Positions 46,536-58,418 of a stretch of 64,000 bases of DNA are shown in pieces (position 1 is the first letter of the stretch; every line of letters starts with the position of its first letter). Made by a program: the position numbers and the translations under genes. Origin of the DNA: Lindgomyces ingoldianus (Eukaryota; Ascomycota; Dothideomycetes; Pleosporales; Lindgomycetaceae); contig NW_022985162.1 of NCBI RefSeq assembly GCF_010093535.1, forward strand, positions 728,211 through 792,210. Reading direction: 5' to 3'. The notes beneath the pieces are model-generated. The model was not told the origin of the DNA and made no database searches. It saw only the letters and a program-made list of their open reading frames with translations.

Positions 46536-47234
46536 AGCAACAGTCCGAGAAAATTCTTCTCTCGGACACGCCGCGCGGTCGATGTAAAGTGCTTGGTGGA
46601 CTCGTAAAGGGGTTCGTGAAAGAGTAGTGGCTTTGTGCATGAAAGAGGATTGAGCCTCTTTCACCTGACGGTCGAGCTCGTGGCACGGCTTGTTGGGACA
46701 GAAGCCAGACCACGTGGGGTAGCCTCCACACTAGCTTGTTTTGCACTAGTCTTTCATCTTGGGCCAGCTTCTGGGCCCTCACTCCCCGACATGTAACATC
46801 GAGTTCATCTCTCACGCATCCGCACAGTCGACATCGCATCATCCGGATGGGCTTTGAGCGAGGGGTGGGTTTGCATTCCGGCATTGCGTCCCCCTAAGCT
46901 CTATCTCATGGGTTCCGAACTTCATGCCTTGCTATCCAAGCTTTACCGTTCATCCTGTCCAAACCCCTTTCAACAGACTCTTGCGAATTTCAACTCTCAT
47001 CAGAATAGTAGCTATAATTTCCCCAACAGTCAGCAGTCGGAGCTATCGATCATGCAATCCTTTGAGCCTGCATATCCTTCGATTCAGTTTCGTGTTCCCC
47101 CTGGTGTGTGCCTGGGGAGGGGAAACAACCCTGGTCAAACTTGCATCCTTCCACTTCGCCTCGATGGCATGGAGCGTGCAGCATTCAAATAAAATCTACG
47201 CCCCATCTGTTTCCTCGATCAGCGGAACATCGCG
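46536..47234. promoter_or_regulatory. Upstream region of carboxylesterase gene
   Basis: About 0.7 kb of promoter space. A plus-strand open frame of about 112 codons (46854-47192) has no recognisable domain and is not annotated. Confidence 0.45.
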
Positions 47235-49102
47235 ATGTTTTTCTTTGCTATTGCCATCGCTCTTTTTGGTGTAAACGCGGGGAGGGTGCGTTGCGATCCT
47301 GTTTCTGATGCTCTGAGCGCAATACCCACAGCAACGATCAGCGACGGCAAAATTGTCGGTACAACTACGAACATTGCAGGACCGACCGGGTTAATAGCCG
47401 TGAACAAGTTCCTCGGCATCCCGTTTGCTTCACCTCCGACTGATTCTGCACGATTTACACCACCCAAACCGCCCGTGAAATGGAGTAGTAAGGACACGAA
47501 GGAATTTAAGCCGGCATGCATCCAAGTATTTGGTTCGTTTGCCTATGATTCTAGCCTAAATTACGAGATTCTCATCAGCAACAGCTCCAGTAGCCAATCG
47601 CACCTTCGTTGAAGAGGTCTTCAATAACCCTCCACCAGCCGCTGGAGAGAACGAAGATTGCTTGTACCTGAATGTCTTTGCGCCTAAGAAGAAATGGGAT
47701 TCTTCCAAACCACCATACCCTGTCATGTACTGGATGTATGGTGGAGGCTGGAAATTTGGGGCTTCGTCGCTACAACTATACGATGGCGCTCATTTCGCGG
47801 CATTAGAAGATATAATTATCGTCACAGTAAACTATCGGACAAATGGTATGCAAATATTTGCATTATGTATTAGTAGGCGCTAATGGATCTAGCTTTCGGC
47901 CTTCCCCAGGCTCCTACGATCAAGAATGTAACAGAGCGCAATCTTGCATTGCTCGACCAACGTGCTGGTCTCGCCTGGGTCCAGAGCAATATCGACCAAT
48001 TCGGCGGTGACAAATCTCGGGTCACCATATTTGGAGAATCTGCTGGCTCTGTTGCTACGGACATCTTAGTCACTAGTTATCCCAAAGGTTCAAAGCCACC
48101 ATTCAGTTCTGCAATCATGGAAAGCGGATCATATGCCTATCTCCCATTGGCAAACTGCAACAACAGCGACTTTACAATCTGGAATGGTCTTGTAGACGCC
48201 CTTGGCTGCACAAATACGAATCCTGATGCTGCGTTTGCGTGCGTGAAAGGAAAGCCAGCTGCCGACATCAAAAACGCCCAGGAATTATACCCAGCCATAA
48301 CGTTCGGCTTTGCTTGTGACAATTACACCTTTGTCTCCGACCCGCGGTCTAGGATGGAAGTTGGCAATGTTGCTCAAGTTCCCGTTCTGATGGGTTCGAA
48401 TACGCAAGATGGTAGCTTCTACGCCAACTTTTATGCGAATTATTCGTTTGATATTTACTGGGGTGGTACCTTTGGCTTCGCGACTCCGGCGATTGTCGCT
48501 CAATATCAAAAAGTGAAGGATGCGTATCCCATTGGAAGTGAAGGGCGAGTGGATCTCGTAACGCAATTAACACAGATTGCTACGGATTGGAATTTCCACT
48601 GCGTAAGTCTGGCACTTCTATTTTCAGCTCTTTTACCACTCTATTCTAGAGTTATCCCTACTGGAGGCATTCTCAAATATGTTCAGTGCTCACCTCTTCC
48701 CAGCCCGCCCTCCTAAACGCAGCAACATCTTCCAAATACATAGACACATACCGCTACCTCTTCAACGCCAGCTTCCCTAACACCCGCATTAACGATCCAA
48801 CGCGCTGGCCCGAAAAGTATCAAGGTGCATACCACAGCTCCGAGATCCAGATTGTCTTCAATACAGCCCCTTCTGCAGGCGCTACGCCTGAGGAGCAGAA
48901 ATTGTCGGAGACTATGCGGAAGGCATGGGCAGCCTTTGCGAGGAATCCGAACCAGGCGCCTATAACCGGGTGGACAAAGAGCGGAAGTGACGGATTGGAT
49001 GCGATGATGTTTGGGAAGGGGAGTCCTGGGGATAGTGGTATGGTGAAGGATTCGAACAAGTGTGATGTTTGGAAGCAGTTTATTATTGATCTCCATGCTT
49101 GA
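47235..49102 (+). CDS. Secreted type-B carboxylesterase/lipase
   Basis: Exons 47235-47532, 47579-47845, 47893-48602 and 48704-49102 encode 557 residues, normal for this alpha/beta-hydrolase family. Seen: an N-terminal signal peptide (MFFFAIAIALFGVNAGRV), NKFLGIPFASPPTDSARF, ENEDCLYLNVFAPKKKW with the conserved disulfide Cys, the oxyanion-hole region YWMYGGGWKFGASS, the nucleophile motif FGESAGSVATDIL, and a C-terminal region (KYQGAYHSSEIQIVFN) holding the expected catalytic His zone. It hydrolyses carboxylic esters outside the cell; the substrate is unknown. All three introns are GT-AG (46, 47 and 101 nt); the last uses the CTTCCCAG acceptor, which keeps PALLNAATSSKYID in frame. It converges on the FAD oxidase gene, 276 bp away. 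Confidence 0.9.
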
Positions 49103-49378
49103 AGGCCGAGAGTGGCAAATATGAAGTGGTTGTGTACTGGATGCGCGAGTAATGAAACCCGATATTTCCAAGCTTCCATTCACCTGCACTCACCTGTCGA
49201 CTTCCGGGCTAAAATGGACTCTTGAAACTTTCCAAAGCCTAGCATAGTTTCGAAGATCTAGGGGGAATTATATTCACATTTTTGGGTGGCGGTAGCTACT
49301 CGTAACAAGCACTAACATATTTATGGCGACTCTATGGAAGAGTTGACGTAACTACTCTTCGACGCTTCAACATCACCC

Positions 49379-51090
49379 TCAAATCCCCAACTTAAACCCT
49401 CCAGGGACTGCCTTCTGAAACACTCCTTTAGGATCATACCTCTTACTCACACTCCTCAAAAATTGCACATTCGCTCCACCGTACCCTTGAATCGGATCCT
49501 GCCATTCCGCCGCATAATTTAGATACACGAATTCGTTAGATAATCCCCTCTCCTTTGCTCTAGAAACAATTGAACTCTCCAAGTTTTCCATAGCTCCGTT
49601 GACCCTCCCATTATCTGTGGAAAGCTGCCATGATAACGTGAAAAGTAAGTTGATCAAATCATCTCTAGAACGATCAAGGCCCAACACGTTGCCGCCTGTG
49701 GCTGCGGACTTCGAGTATATGGAATATGGCAACGGCTGAAACGTCATGGTGACCACAAGCCCGACGATCAGAATCAACTCCTGCGCAGTTGCATCTGCAA
49801 GGTTGTAAATTTCGGCCATGAAATCTGGTGCTTGATTCCGGTCGTTAGTAAAGGTTAGTGTCATGAGGAGATTGTTGCGTCCTGTGGAGAAGGAAGCTGC
49901 AGCTGCGATCTCATTCGTGAAGCTTGAGACTCTGTCCTTTCGCATTGTGGTTGCTGTCTTTGGCATTGCGTCTAGTAGCGCGAAGGCTGGAGGCGGCCAT
50001 ATCGCGTCCCCGTTTGTGTAAGCGATGTTGTGGACGATTGTTGGTACACCTGATATCCATGCGAAATCCGAAATCAACGCCGCATATGGATCATATGTTT
50101 TGCTGACAGTAAAGTTTGAAAAGAAGTCGAAGAAGGCTTCTTTGTTGGTGATTGGCTGAGCAACCGTGCCACCCCAGAATGGAGTCTGGGAAAATAACTT
50201 TGCATCGAGTCGGGTGACGATACCGAAGTTGTTACTGCCACCTTTGAGAGCGCGGAACAGATCAGAATTAGAGGTACGGGTTGCGGTTGTAGTGGTGCCG
50301 TTTGCAAGGACGATCTCGAAAGTCTGGATGTTGTCACAGGCAAAGCCGTAGCGGCCAGAAAAGAATGATACACCTCCTGGAAGGCATTAGGGCTACCACA
50401 AGCATAATCAGGGTTTGGTTTCATACCTCCTGTCATCAGACCACCGACTCCAACAGGTGTCACGCGACCACCTACCATAGCAAGATTCAAATCGTCAAGA
50501 GAGGAGTACACATTGCCCCATCTATTTCCTGGCCCAATGCTTACAATTCGCTGGTCATTCGATACGGCCACCTGATTCATACCCTGGAGGTCAATGGTTA
50601 CTCCTCCATCGATGTTTGCGGCGCCAGCTTGGGGAGTATGCCTAGAATATCATTAACTAATTGTTTGAAGCAACCGCTGACTTGATAATTACCCCCCGCT
50701 TCTCACAGCAAACTGGCAGCCTTTGAGGGAGGTTTGATAGGCCACACTGAGAATAGCAACTGCGGTAGAGACGTCCTGGGTGCTGGTCGGAATTACGATG
50801 CATGTTGGGTGGAGACTTTGCTCTTGTGCAGACCAGAGTGAGAGCTGGGAGGATTGGTATCCGAGATCTGTGATGTTGTTGAAATGTACTTTTCCGGGTA
50901 AGAAGTAGTTTAGAGCCGTGCACTACTAGGTATGAGGAATTGCTTGCGTTAGGTAAAGAATACAATTGAAAGTTCTTACACATGCGCCACTATTACTGAG
51001 CTGAGCTAGTATAGCATTTTTATCTGGTGATGCTGTATGAACAGGTAGAGCAAACAACAAGAACGAAAAACACCTCCAAAATGCAGCCAT
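49379..51090 (-). CDS. Secreted FAD-linked oxidase, berberine-bridge-enzyme-like
   Basis: Minus-strand exons are 51090-50980, 50922-50693, 50641-50427 and 50376-49379, giving 517 residues. Seen: a signal peptide (MAAFWRCFSFLLFALPVHTA), ACCTALNYFLPGKVHF, the FAD-binding PCMH domain with FAVRSGGHTPQAGAANIDGG (the His is the usual covalent flavin site), RIVSIGPGNRWGNVYSSLDD, TPVGVGGLMTGGGVSFFSGR, YGFACDNIQTFEIVLANG and FRALKGGSNNFGIVTR. The C-terminal BBE segment ends NYAAEWQDPIQGYGG...VSKRYDPKGVFQ. Such enzymes oxidise alcohols, sugars or alkaloid-like molecules with O2; the substrate cannot be read. The third intron has a CAGGAG tandem acceptor; I used the first AG, giving TGGGVSFF. Confidence 0.9.
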
Positions 51091-52981
51091 GCTATCTACG
51101 ATGATTCAATCCGGAGTGAAGATCAGTCCTTTATAGTTTACATCAAAGTCGCTCTACAACTTTCAGGGCATTCTAATCGGTTCGATTACATCAAAAATTT
51201 AGGGTGGAAATCAAGGAATTCAACAACTAGACCAGTCAATGCATCTACGCTGTGTTCTTCGGGTCGCGTGGTAGTTAGAAGAAGTAATAAACATGTTGAT
51301 CGTATCCTAGGTCGGACAAAAACGGACTTTCATTATAGGCTTAGAGCGAGATGCCATGGGGGCGAGTAAACCCCATGCTTTCGGAATGAATGATTGGTAA
51401 CAATACGAGCGCATCGAAGCAAGATGATGGAAGCCAAGTCATGGTCGCGAACAATTGGACTCCTCGAGAGTAACGAACCGGGTTCGATGGATGCAAATCA
51501 GGGGGTTTCCGCCTGTTCCGCCCCGGAAGGAATAATGATCGATGCTTCTAGTATTAAGGGGTGTCGTGAGATGCTATCCATATGTTTTTCGCTGCATGCA
51601 TACCATATACACTTGTTCTTGTGTGGAAATATCGAGTGGCAGCGTCTAATTTGCTAGGTCGGCAAGGCCTGATTTAATCTCTGGTCCGGGTTTCCAATAG
51701 CTGCTGTCCATCTCAAGCCTAGTCGTTGGGACGCAGCGGACAACACACCACTGGCAAATTGCATTCGGCCGAAAACGGGAAACGAACGTTCCACAGCAGA
51801 TAGCGCAAGCCTGACACTCCACCCCCATTTTGGGAGGAGTGAATGCGAGTGTAGGCTTGGGACTGAAGTTAGTGGAGTGGGAAAGGCGTTGGAGGTGGAA
51901 ATGTAGTTGAGTGTGATGGAGAGAAAGCGCGAGGCAAGATGAGAGGGGAAAAAGGCGACTGCCCTCGCCAAGTCCAGCTCTTTAAGGGATTCTCCGTTTA
52001 TATCTGAGCGTAAAGTCCGGATTTCGAGATAGTAAGGAAGGGTAAAATGCAACAGAGTCTTTCAGCATGTTTATCTTGGTAAGATTCATTTGAACGCAAT
52101 ATCTAAGTTACTATAGATACAATTTTCGCTACAGGTCAGCAACACAATTCTTTTACCCACTGTGGTCGTTTCTACAGGCAAAAGTGGCATGTTAACTCAG
52201 CCGCCTTCTTAGATCTGATCTGCTATCATTTGATATCAGCTCTACACTTCAGGTACCCGCATGCCCAGGTGCGAGCGAGTCACGTGCTCCTGACAAGTCA
52301 TGGACTGAGGAATTTCTACTTAGTATTATCATGTTTTCTTTACAAATTCGGCTCAAATACAGCCTAGTATTCCTGTCTAATATATTGATCTTTATCGGTG
52401 TCATGCGACTCATCAACATTCGATGTTGACATGACGCTGTGGCGCAGCTCAGCCTCACCGGTGGACTGACTACAGACTTTTCGCAAATCGCTCTGGGGCT
52501 ATTTCGCAAGCTCGTATGTTTTATGTTGATACGATAACGTATCTTACGCATGCTTTTCACGAACGCAGAACTTCAACATTTTCGGCGCGCATACAAGCAG
52601 GAATGGCCTCGGTAGTCAGTACCAGGATACGAATGTGTACCTCCAGTTTCGAACGAGGGCAACATAAGGATAAGGATTGACTTAAAACTTTTGAAAGGAT
52701 GGGTATAAGACAAGCGAGCTTTCAGCAGCAGTGGCTGCAAGGTGTTCAAAAGACGCCCCAGTTTTATTTCGCCATTGCGAAAGCCACTTAGTCCGCTCCG
52801 TCTCAACTGCGCAAAACCGAGATCCCACCTGTTCGCATTTCAGCCCTCAAAAGTGCATGGTTTCCCTCAAATTGGATCATTGTGTAAATGAACTCTGGTT
52901 TCAATTACTTTCGTTTTGCGAACGGTTCCACTCCTGACGACGCATCACCAGGAGTTCAGCCCCGCAAAGGCAACGTTCGAC
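51091..52981. promoter_or_regulatory. Divergent upstream region
   Basis: About 1.9 kb between the FAD oxidase and the transcription factor gene. A minus-strand frame of 132 codons (51654-52052) shows no domain. No gene is supported. Confidence 0.45.
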
Positions 52982-55900
52982 ATGGCAGATCTAGCCACTG
53001 GGGGGCCCCTAGAGGAGGGTGAATCTATTACAATTCCACCAAAGACAAGGAAAAGGACAAAGACAGGATGCTTAACTTGCAGGAAGAGGCGAATCAGATG
53101 CGGCGAAGAAAGACCTGTTTGTTGCAACTGCATTAGAGCAAAAAGACAGTGCGAGGGATACAATCAGCGGGTAACGTTCAAATCACCGACAGGGAATTGG
53201 TCAAAAATGCCTGGAGTGGTCAGCTGGTTGCCGTATCATAGTCCTCACACCCTAAGCCAGAGTTGGAATACGCTACCATTCATACAAAAGCTGCCGCTGA
53301 CCTCCGACTTTTCTAACGGCGAATTTGGTTCAACCCTTGATTCAGATTTTCCCTCCGCTTTCTCCGCACCAAATCCGACCGAGCCAGCATATGTACATTC
53401 ACAGCATCTCTCCCCTTCTGAGCCTGAATTCCCCCAAGATTGGGGCCAGGTGGAACAACAGCCACTTGCGCCAAATTTCAATCAAACCATTATAGATGAA
53501 GGGTGCTTTGAGGGGTCTCAACCAAGTACCAACAATTCTCGACCTTTTTTTGTTGGCGACGGGACTGCATTTGAGTATCTTGACGATGATTACTTTGATC
53601 TGGAATCAGACGAAGACTCAGCTATTTGCCTCACAGAAGACGACACTTCGCCATACAAATTCGCCTTTGTAGAGACCTTGAATCGATTCAATAGGCATGA
53701 ACGCAATGCAATCTATTACGATGGCACGCTGGATCTCTACCGGCCGCAGCATACCGCAAATCCTATCAAGGACGCGAACGTGGCCCAACTTTTCTCGTTC
53801 TTTGTGAACGTTACTGGACCTAGCCTCGCTTCCTTCGGAATGGATTATGGGAACAATTTTTGGACAGTCACTCTTCCGACGATGGGCTTAAACAATCTAG
53901 GATTGTTACATGCTATACTTGCACTCTCGTCATTGCAACTCGCGAATCTCCACCGCTCTTCAAAAACACCTTCCTACAAGCATTATGCCTATTCTCTCAA
54001 ACGAATCCACCGCGCAGTCGGTAACCCAAAAACTCGGGTTTTACCTGGCACATTAGCAACGAGCCTGCTATTGGCCTTGTATGAGCTAATGACTGGGGAT
54101 CACACTAAATGGAAAGCACACCTAATGGGGACGCACCTTATTCTCCTTGAAATAAATTTCAAGGGAATGTCGGAAGCTTACAGCACAGGACAACTATCTA
54201 CCGGGCACCGCCTTCCAAACTATGACCTCCTTTACTCTCTGACCGGTTTAAGGCAATACCAAGATCGCATGCGCCAAAATCTAAGTCATCCCGCATACAA
54301 GGATTTTACGAATACGGATCTGGATTTATTCGAGATATATTTGAATCTGTTCTGGTCGTACGTAAAGCAGGATATATATCATAGTATTTTTAAGTGTGAA
54401 GACCTCATGTGAGTCCTGCAAGTCCCCACTCAAGAACACTAGCTATGCGGGATGCTGACTTAGCTCATAGTTTAGATTACGAGAGGTGGTCAGACTGGCC
54501 TCCTCGAACAGCAAGCCATGCTAGCTCTTCTAATGCACTTTCGAGCGCCCTTGATCATCTCTATCTTATCCTAGCGAGGACTGTTCAATTTGCTGCGAAA
54601 GACCACAGAAGGAAGCAGGCAGTTGCCAAGTCCAACGGCCGCGAATGGATACTATTGGCTCCTCCCACACCTAGCAGCCTCAAAGAAGTTCTAACGAAAG
54701 AGGATCAGCCATCTGGGTTAAGGGCCGACACCAAAGACGCAGAAATATCGCGTAGACTAGAATATGGCAAAGCCTATGTAGAATGGGCGCAGATTGAAAG
54801 AGCATTGGAGATTTTTAAAGGCAGCCTGGGTCACGAATTCGAACCTTCATTGCCATCATGTGCACCAAATGCTAGAGCCACCACTGCAGAATCTCCATTT
54901 GGCGATCTCATTTTCTATGAAACACCGGGTATCGCACATTTGCAGGCCCTCATTCACATGACCCAAATTATGATACTGCGGAATCATCCAGACACTCCGC
55001 TTGGAGAGCTTGACGCCTTGTCCTCCTGTAAATCACGTACAATGCAGGATGCACTCAAAATTGGACGGATACTTGCAGGGACTGGGCTACCTGCTATTCA
55101 AGCAGCATCGATTGGAAATGTCATGCCTCTTTTAATAGCTGGGTTGGTGTATGACAACAAAGAGCAGAGGACCTGGACAGTTCGATCTCTGAAATCAGTG
55201 GCAGAATGTACCGGCTGGGATTTTGCCGGACAGGCTTTGGTTGCCGTTCAAGACTTATGGAATCAAAAGGCAGAAGCTGGACGCGGTCCGGAATGGCACA
55301 GAAATGCTCACAGTGACACGGGACTCACCACTGATTGCAATACCGCAACACCGAGACCTTGTGACAATATAGGAGTGGTTCAAGAGCGCGTACCGGAGAT
55401 AATAGCTCATCGGGTTCCTGGTACACTTATAAAGGAAGTCGTACATGCTGGTCTGCAGCATTCATGGGGCCATTCACCGCAAGACTTCCGTCAAAAAGCA
55501 GTGTTTGACTTGAGATCTATTTCAACTCGCGAACATGGCGTGAAAGCAGAAGATGTGTCAGATTCGGACTCAGGTATCAAAGATGTCCAATTTGAGTGGA
55601 CGAATGAAAAAATCGAAGACGAAGGTGTGAAACCAAGGCCCAACCCCACTACTGTTGGCCCCATCACCAACCTTCATATTCGGAGAGAGAGGCCTTGTGA
55701 TGCCTGCCGGAGAAGAAAGAGTCTCTGTGTAATACAAGACGGTTCTGTCTTGTGTGTGTTGTGTGAGTTCCACAAGGAAGAGTGTACTTCCAGCCTATTG
55801 CCTAGGAAGCAAAATATCGCCGGATTTGAAAGCAGCGACCCTACACCAGCCGAAATTGAAATTGGAAAATTAGAGGATACCCTCATAAGTATGGAAAATT

Positions 55901-57603
55901 CCGGTGAATCCATCGGCATTAATCTTCCTTCACGAGTTCATCAAGTTAACAGCCCCAAAGATGAACGATCGCCGCACTCGGACACAATGTTGAGTGACCA
56001 AAGTTCTATTGAAAGCGAGTTCTCTGCAAGCACCGAGACCGCTGATGAATTATCTTCACTTCAAATGGAAAGGTGTAGGGTGGTTGACAGGGTTATGGTC
56101 TACTTCCACTCGATCTTTCGGGCTATGCCAACGGTTACTTGTCGGGGGAACGAAAGTAGATCATCTAGGACCACCAATGACGCATCTTCTGGCAGCAACG
56201 CATGTGCTCCAGGCTCTAGCCATCCTTCTAATACTACGCTTGGGAAACGTGCCCGAATAGACGAGGACGAGAACTTATCTGAACCCGACGGAAATCCGTC
56301 CAAACGGCCAAAGAACCCCAGTGGCAGAATTTCGGCTGAGCCTAACAACAACAGGCGCAAGTTTGCATGCCCCTATTTCAAACGAAATTTTGAGAAGTAT
56401 CTGGAGCGGAGATCTTGTGTTGGACCAGGATGGGATGAAGTTCGACGTGTCAAGTAAGTCTAATATTTTCTCTGCTTGATCCATCAACAATTGTTACCTC
56501 TCACTCGCTTTATGATATTAGCTTGAAAGTCTCCATGACCTTGAGGATACATGGGCTTATTCCTATCACTGAAGGGAACATCTTTACCGCAACCACACAC
56601 TGCCAATATTCTGCCCTCGCTGCTACGCCACGTTCAAAGTGCAAGCCCTTCTACATGAACACCAGCGCGCAGACGAGCGTTGTCCAAAACGACATGAGGT
56701 GGCTATTGAGGGATTCGATAAGCTCCAGGAGAAGAGACTCAGAAGTAGAAAAAGGGTCCAGCCTGAGGTCAGTGAAGAGGATAAATGGAGGGAGATGTAC
56801 CGAATCCTGTTTCCGGACGACGATGACATGCTGATGCCTTCGCCATGTAAGTGCAGTCTGTATTTGCCTTCGCATGCATGTAGAAAACTAAATGCCTGAA
56901 ACCCTTTGTATGTGTCAGTGATACTCTGAGGAAGACTCTTTACTGCTTTGCCTAGGATAGAAGACCAGTCTAAATTTACTCGAAGATGAACTTACACGTT
57001 ACAGATATGGAATGCGACTGGGAGAAGATCTATCAGAGATCAAAGCCAATTTCGAATGAGCTAGAGCGATACGAACACTTCCTTCGCAGAGAGCTTCCGC
57101 CTGCTGTACGACGGGAATTGGAGATCGCTGTAGAGAAGGAGTTTAGCCCTTTAGAAGAGCGCTTGAAATGTCAGTTGATCGAAATCGTCCGCGACCTTCA
57201 GCTTCGGCTGTTCCAATCGTATACGCAATCTCGAGACGCTCCAGTTGGCACACATGAAGAAAAGGCAGTTCCGAATTCAAGCGACACGGAACTAGCCCCC
57301 GAAGTTGAAGCCTCTGGATTATTACCAGAGACCAGCATGCAGCCACCCAGCGTAGACTCGGCTGACACACTAGAGAATCAACTTGCACCATTCGAGCCTG
57401 TCCCACCATGGAAGGATGCGCTCGCCTTTGATCCCATACTTTTCCAGTTCCACGGGGAAGATTTCGAAGACTCGGCATATGGCTCCCTATTTGACACATT
57501 TGCTGAGTCGGGATGCGCCAATGAAGCGTGTGACGATGCATCCGGGTTCTACTCCAATCCTGTAAATGAAAACGGAGAAGGTCCGTCTAACAGAGGAGGA
57601 TGA
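52982..57603 (+). CDS. Composite fungal transcription factor: two Zn(II)2Cys6 motifs plus C-terminal zinc-finger-like module
   Basis: Exons 52982-54408, 54471-56453, 56575-56846 and 57005-57603 give 1426 residues. The N-terminal Zn2Cys6 binuclear cluster is at residues 30-57 (CLTCRKRRIRCGEERPVC, then CIRAKRQC). A fungal-specific regulatory region follows (LLHAILALSSLQLANLHRSS; ALYELMTGDHTKWKAHLMG; HLQALIHMTQIMILRNHPD). A second full cluster lies near 885-911 (PCDACRRRKSLCVIQDG, then CVLCEFHKEEC). The C-terminal module (FACPYFKRNFEKYLERRSC, EHLYRNHTLPIFCPRCY, HEHQRADERC, GFDKLQEKRLRSRKR) resembles a separate fungal C2H2-like family and ends in ERYEHFLRRELPPAVRREL. Exon 2 is open for 661 codons across the join, so the parts appear truly fused, although two adjacent genes are possible. 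Expected to be a nuclear DNA-binding regulator, perhaps of its neighbours. Confidence 0.72.
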
Positions 57604-58418
57604 AACAATCCCTTGCTAAACTCCAGGAATTTTCTTTATCCTTCCTGTGAGTCCCCGGTCAAGAAAGACTGCTTGTATTCTGATCTGCATACTATTGCTC
57701 ATAGAAAGATTGGTTCGGGCGATGGGAAGGACGGATATGATTGCGTACATCCACATCTAGTTTCAAGGGAGGGCTTGTCATATTTCTCGGTGTCCAGATA
57801 AACTTCCGGGGACAATCTCAATGCAACCTTGTTAAAGGTTCAGGCGAAAGATCGCCATCTTGGCCGGGAGCACAAGCTTTCTCCCCAAAGCTTGAACGCG
57901 CGTCCACATGCGCCGTGTCCTCAGCACCCCAATATTATCAAAAAAGCCATCTAGGTTCTTCGATATAGCCACTCCTGGAATTGGAAGATGAATATCCGAC
58001 ATCTTGTAGCTTGGACGAAGTACCTCGCACCGGGACATATGTTCTCGAAAGCCGATCGGGATTGACACTATCTTGTTCAAAAACCGCCTTAGATTCAAAA
58101 TTGCTATGCGATAGCTAGCACTTACCAATCGCAGGCTGTAGGCCTCGGGCTTTTTCCTGCTGTAGCTTAGAGCCTTTGCGTTGGTTGGGCTGCTCCGACT
58201 TGCTTTGGAGCTAGTGACATTCAAGTGACGACAGAACCTCGAGTATCCCTGTAGAGGCTGTCTCATCGCTCTTGGGGCTCCACAGAGACACCCTAGAATG
58301 GATCGAATACTAATGAAAGCTGGGGTTCACTTCAGCGCAAGCAGTTGACTCTCCACTTCATTCCTTTACTCTCTGATTTAGGGATACGACGCAAAACCTC
58401 GTCAACACTACAACAGCC
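57604..58418. promoter_or_regulatory. Intergenic region upstream of MFS transporter
   Basis: About 0.8 kb holding the 3' end of the transcription factor gene and the MFS promoter. Open frames on the minus strand (57832-58266) lack a domain. Confidence 0.5.

Noticed and set aside
51180..51200. GGTTCGATT as a tRNA box B
   Set aside because: No box A or cloverleaf could be drawn around it; the same was true of other GGTTCGA-like sites in the window.
51654..52052. Minus-strand open frame of 132 codons
   Set aside because: No domain, weak composition, and no conserved motif; it fits a promoter region between divergent genes.
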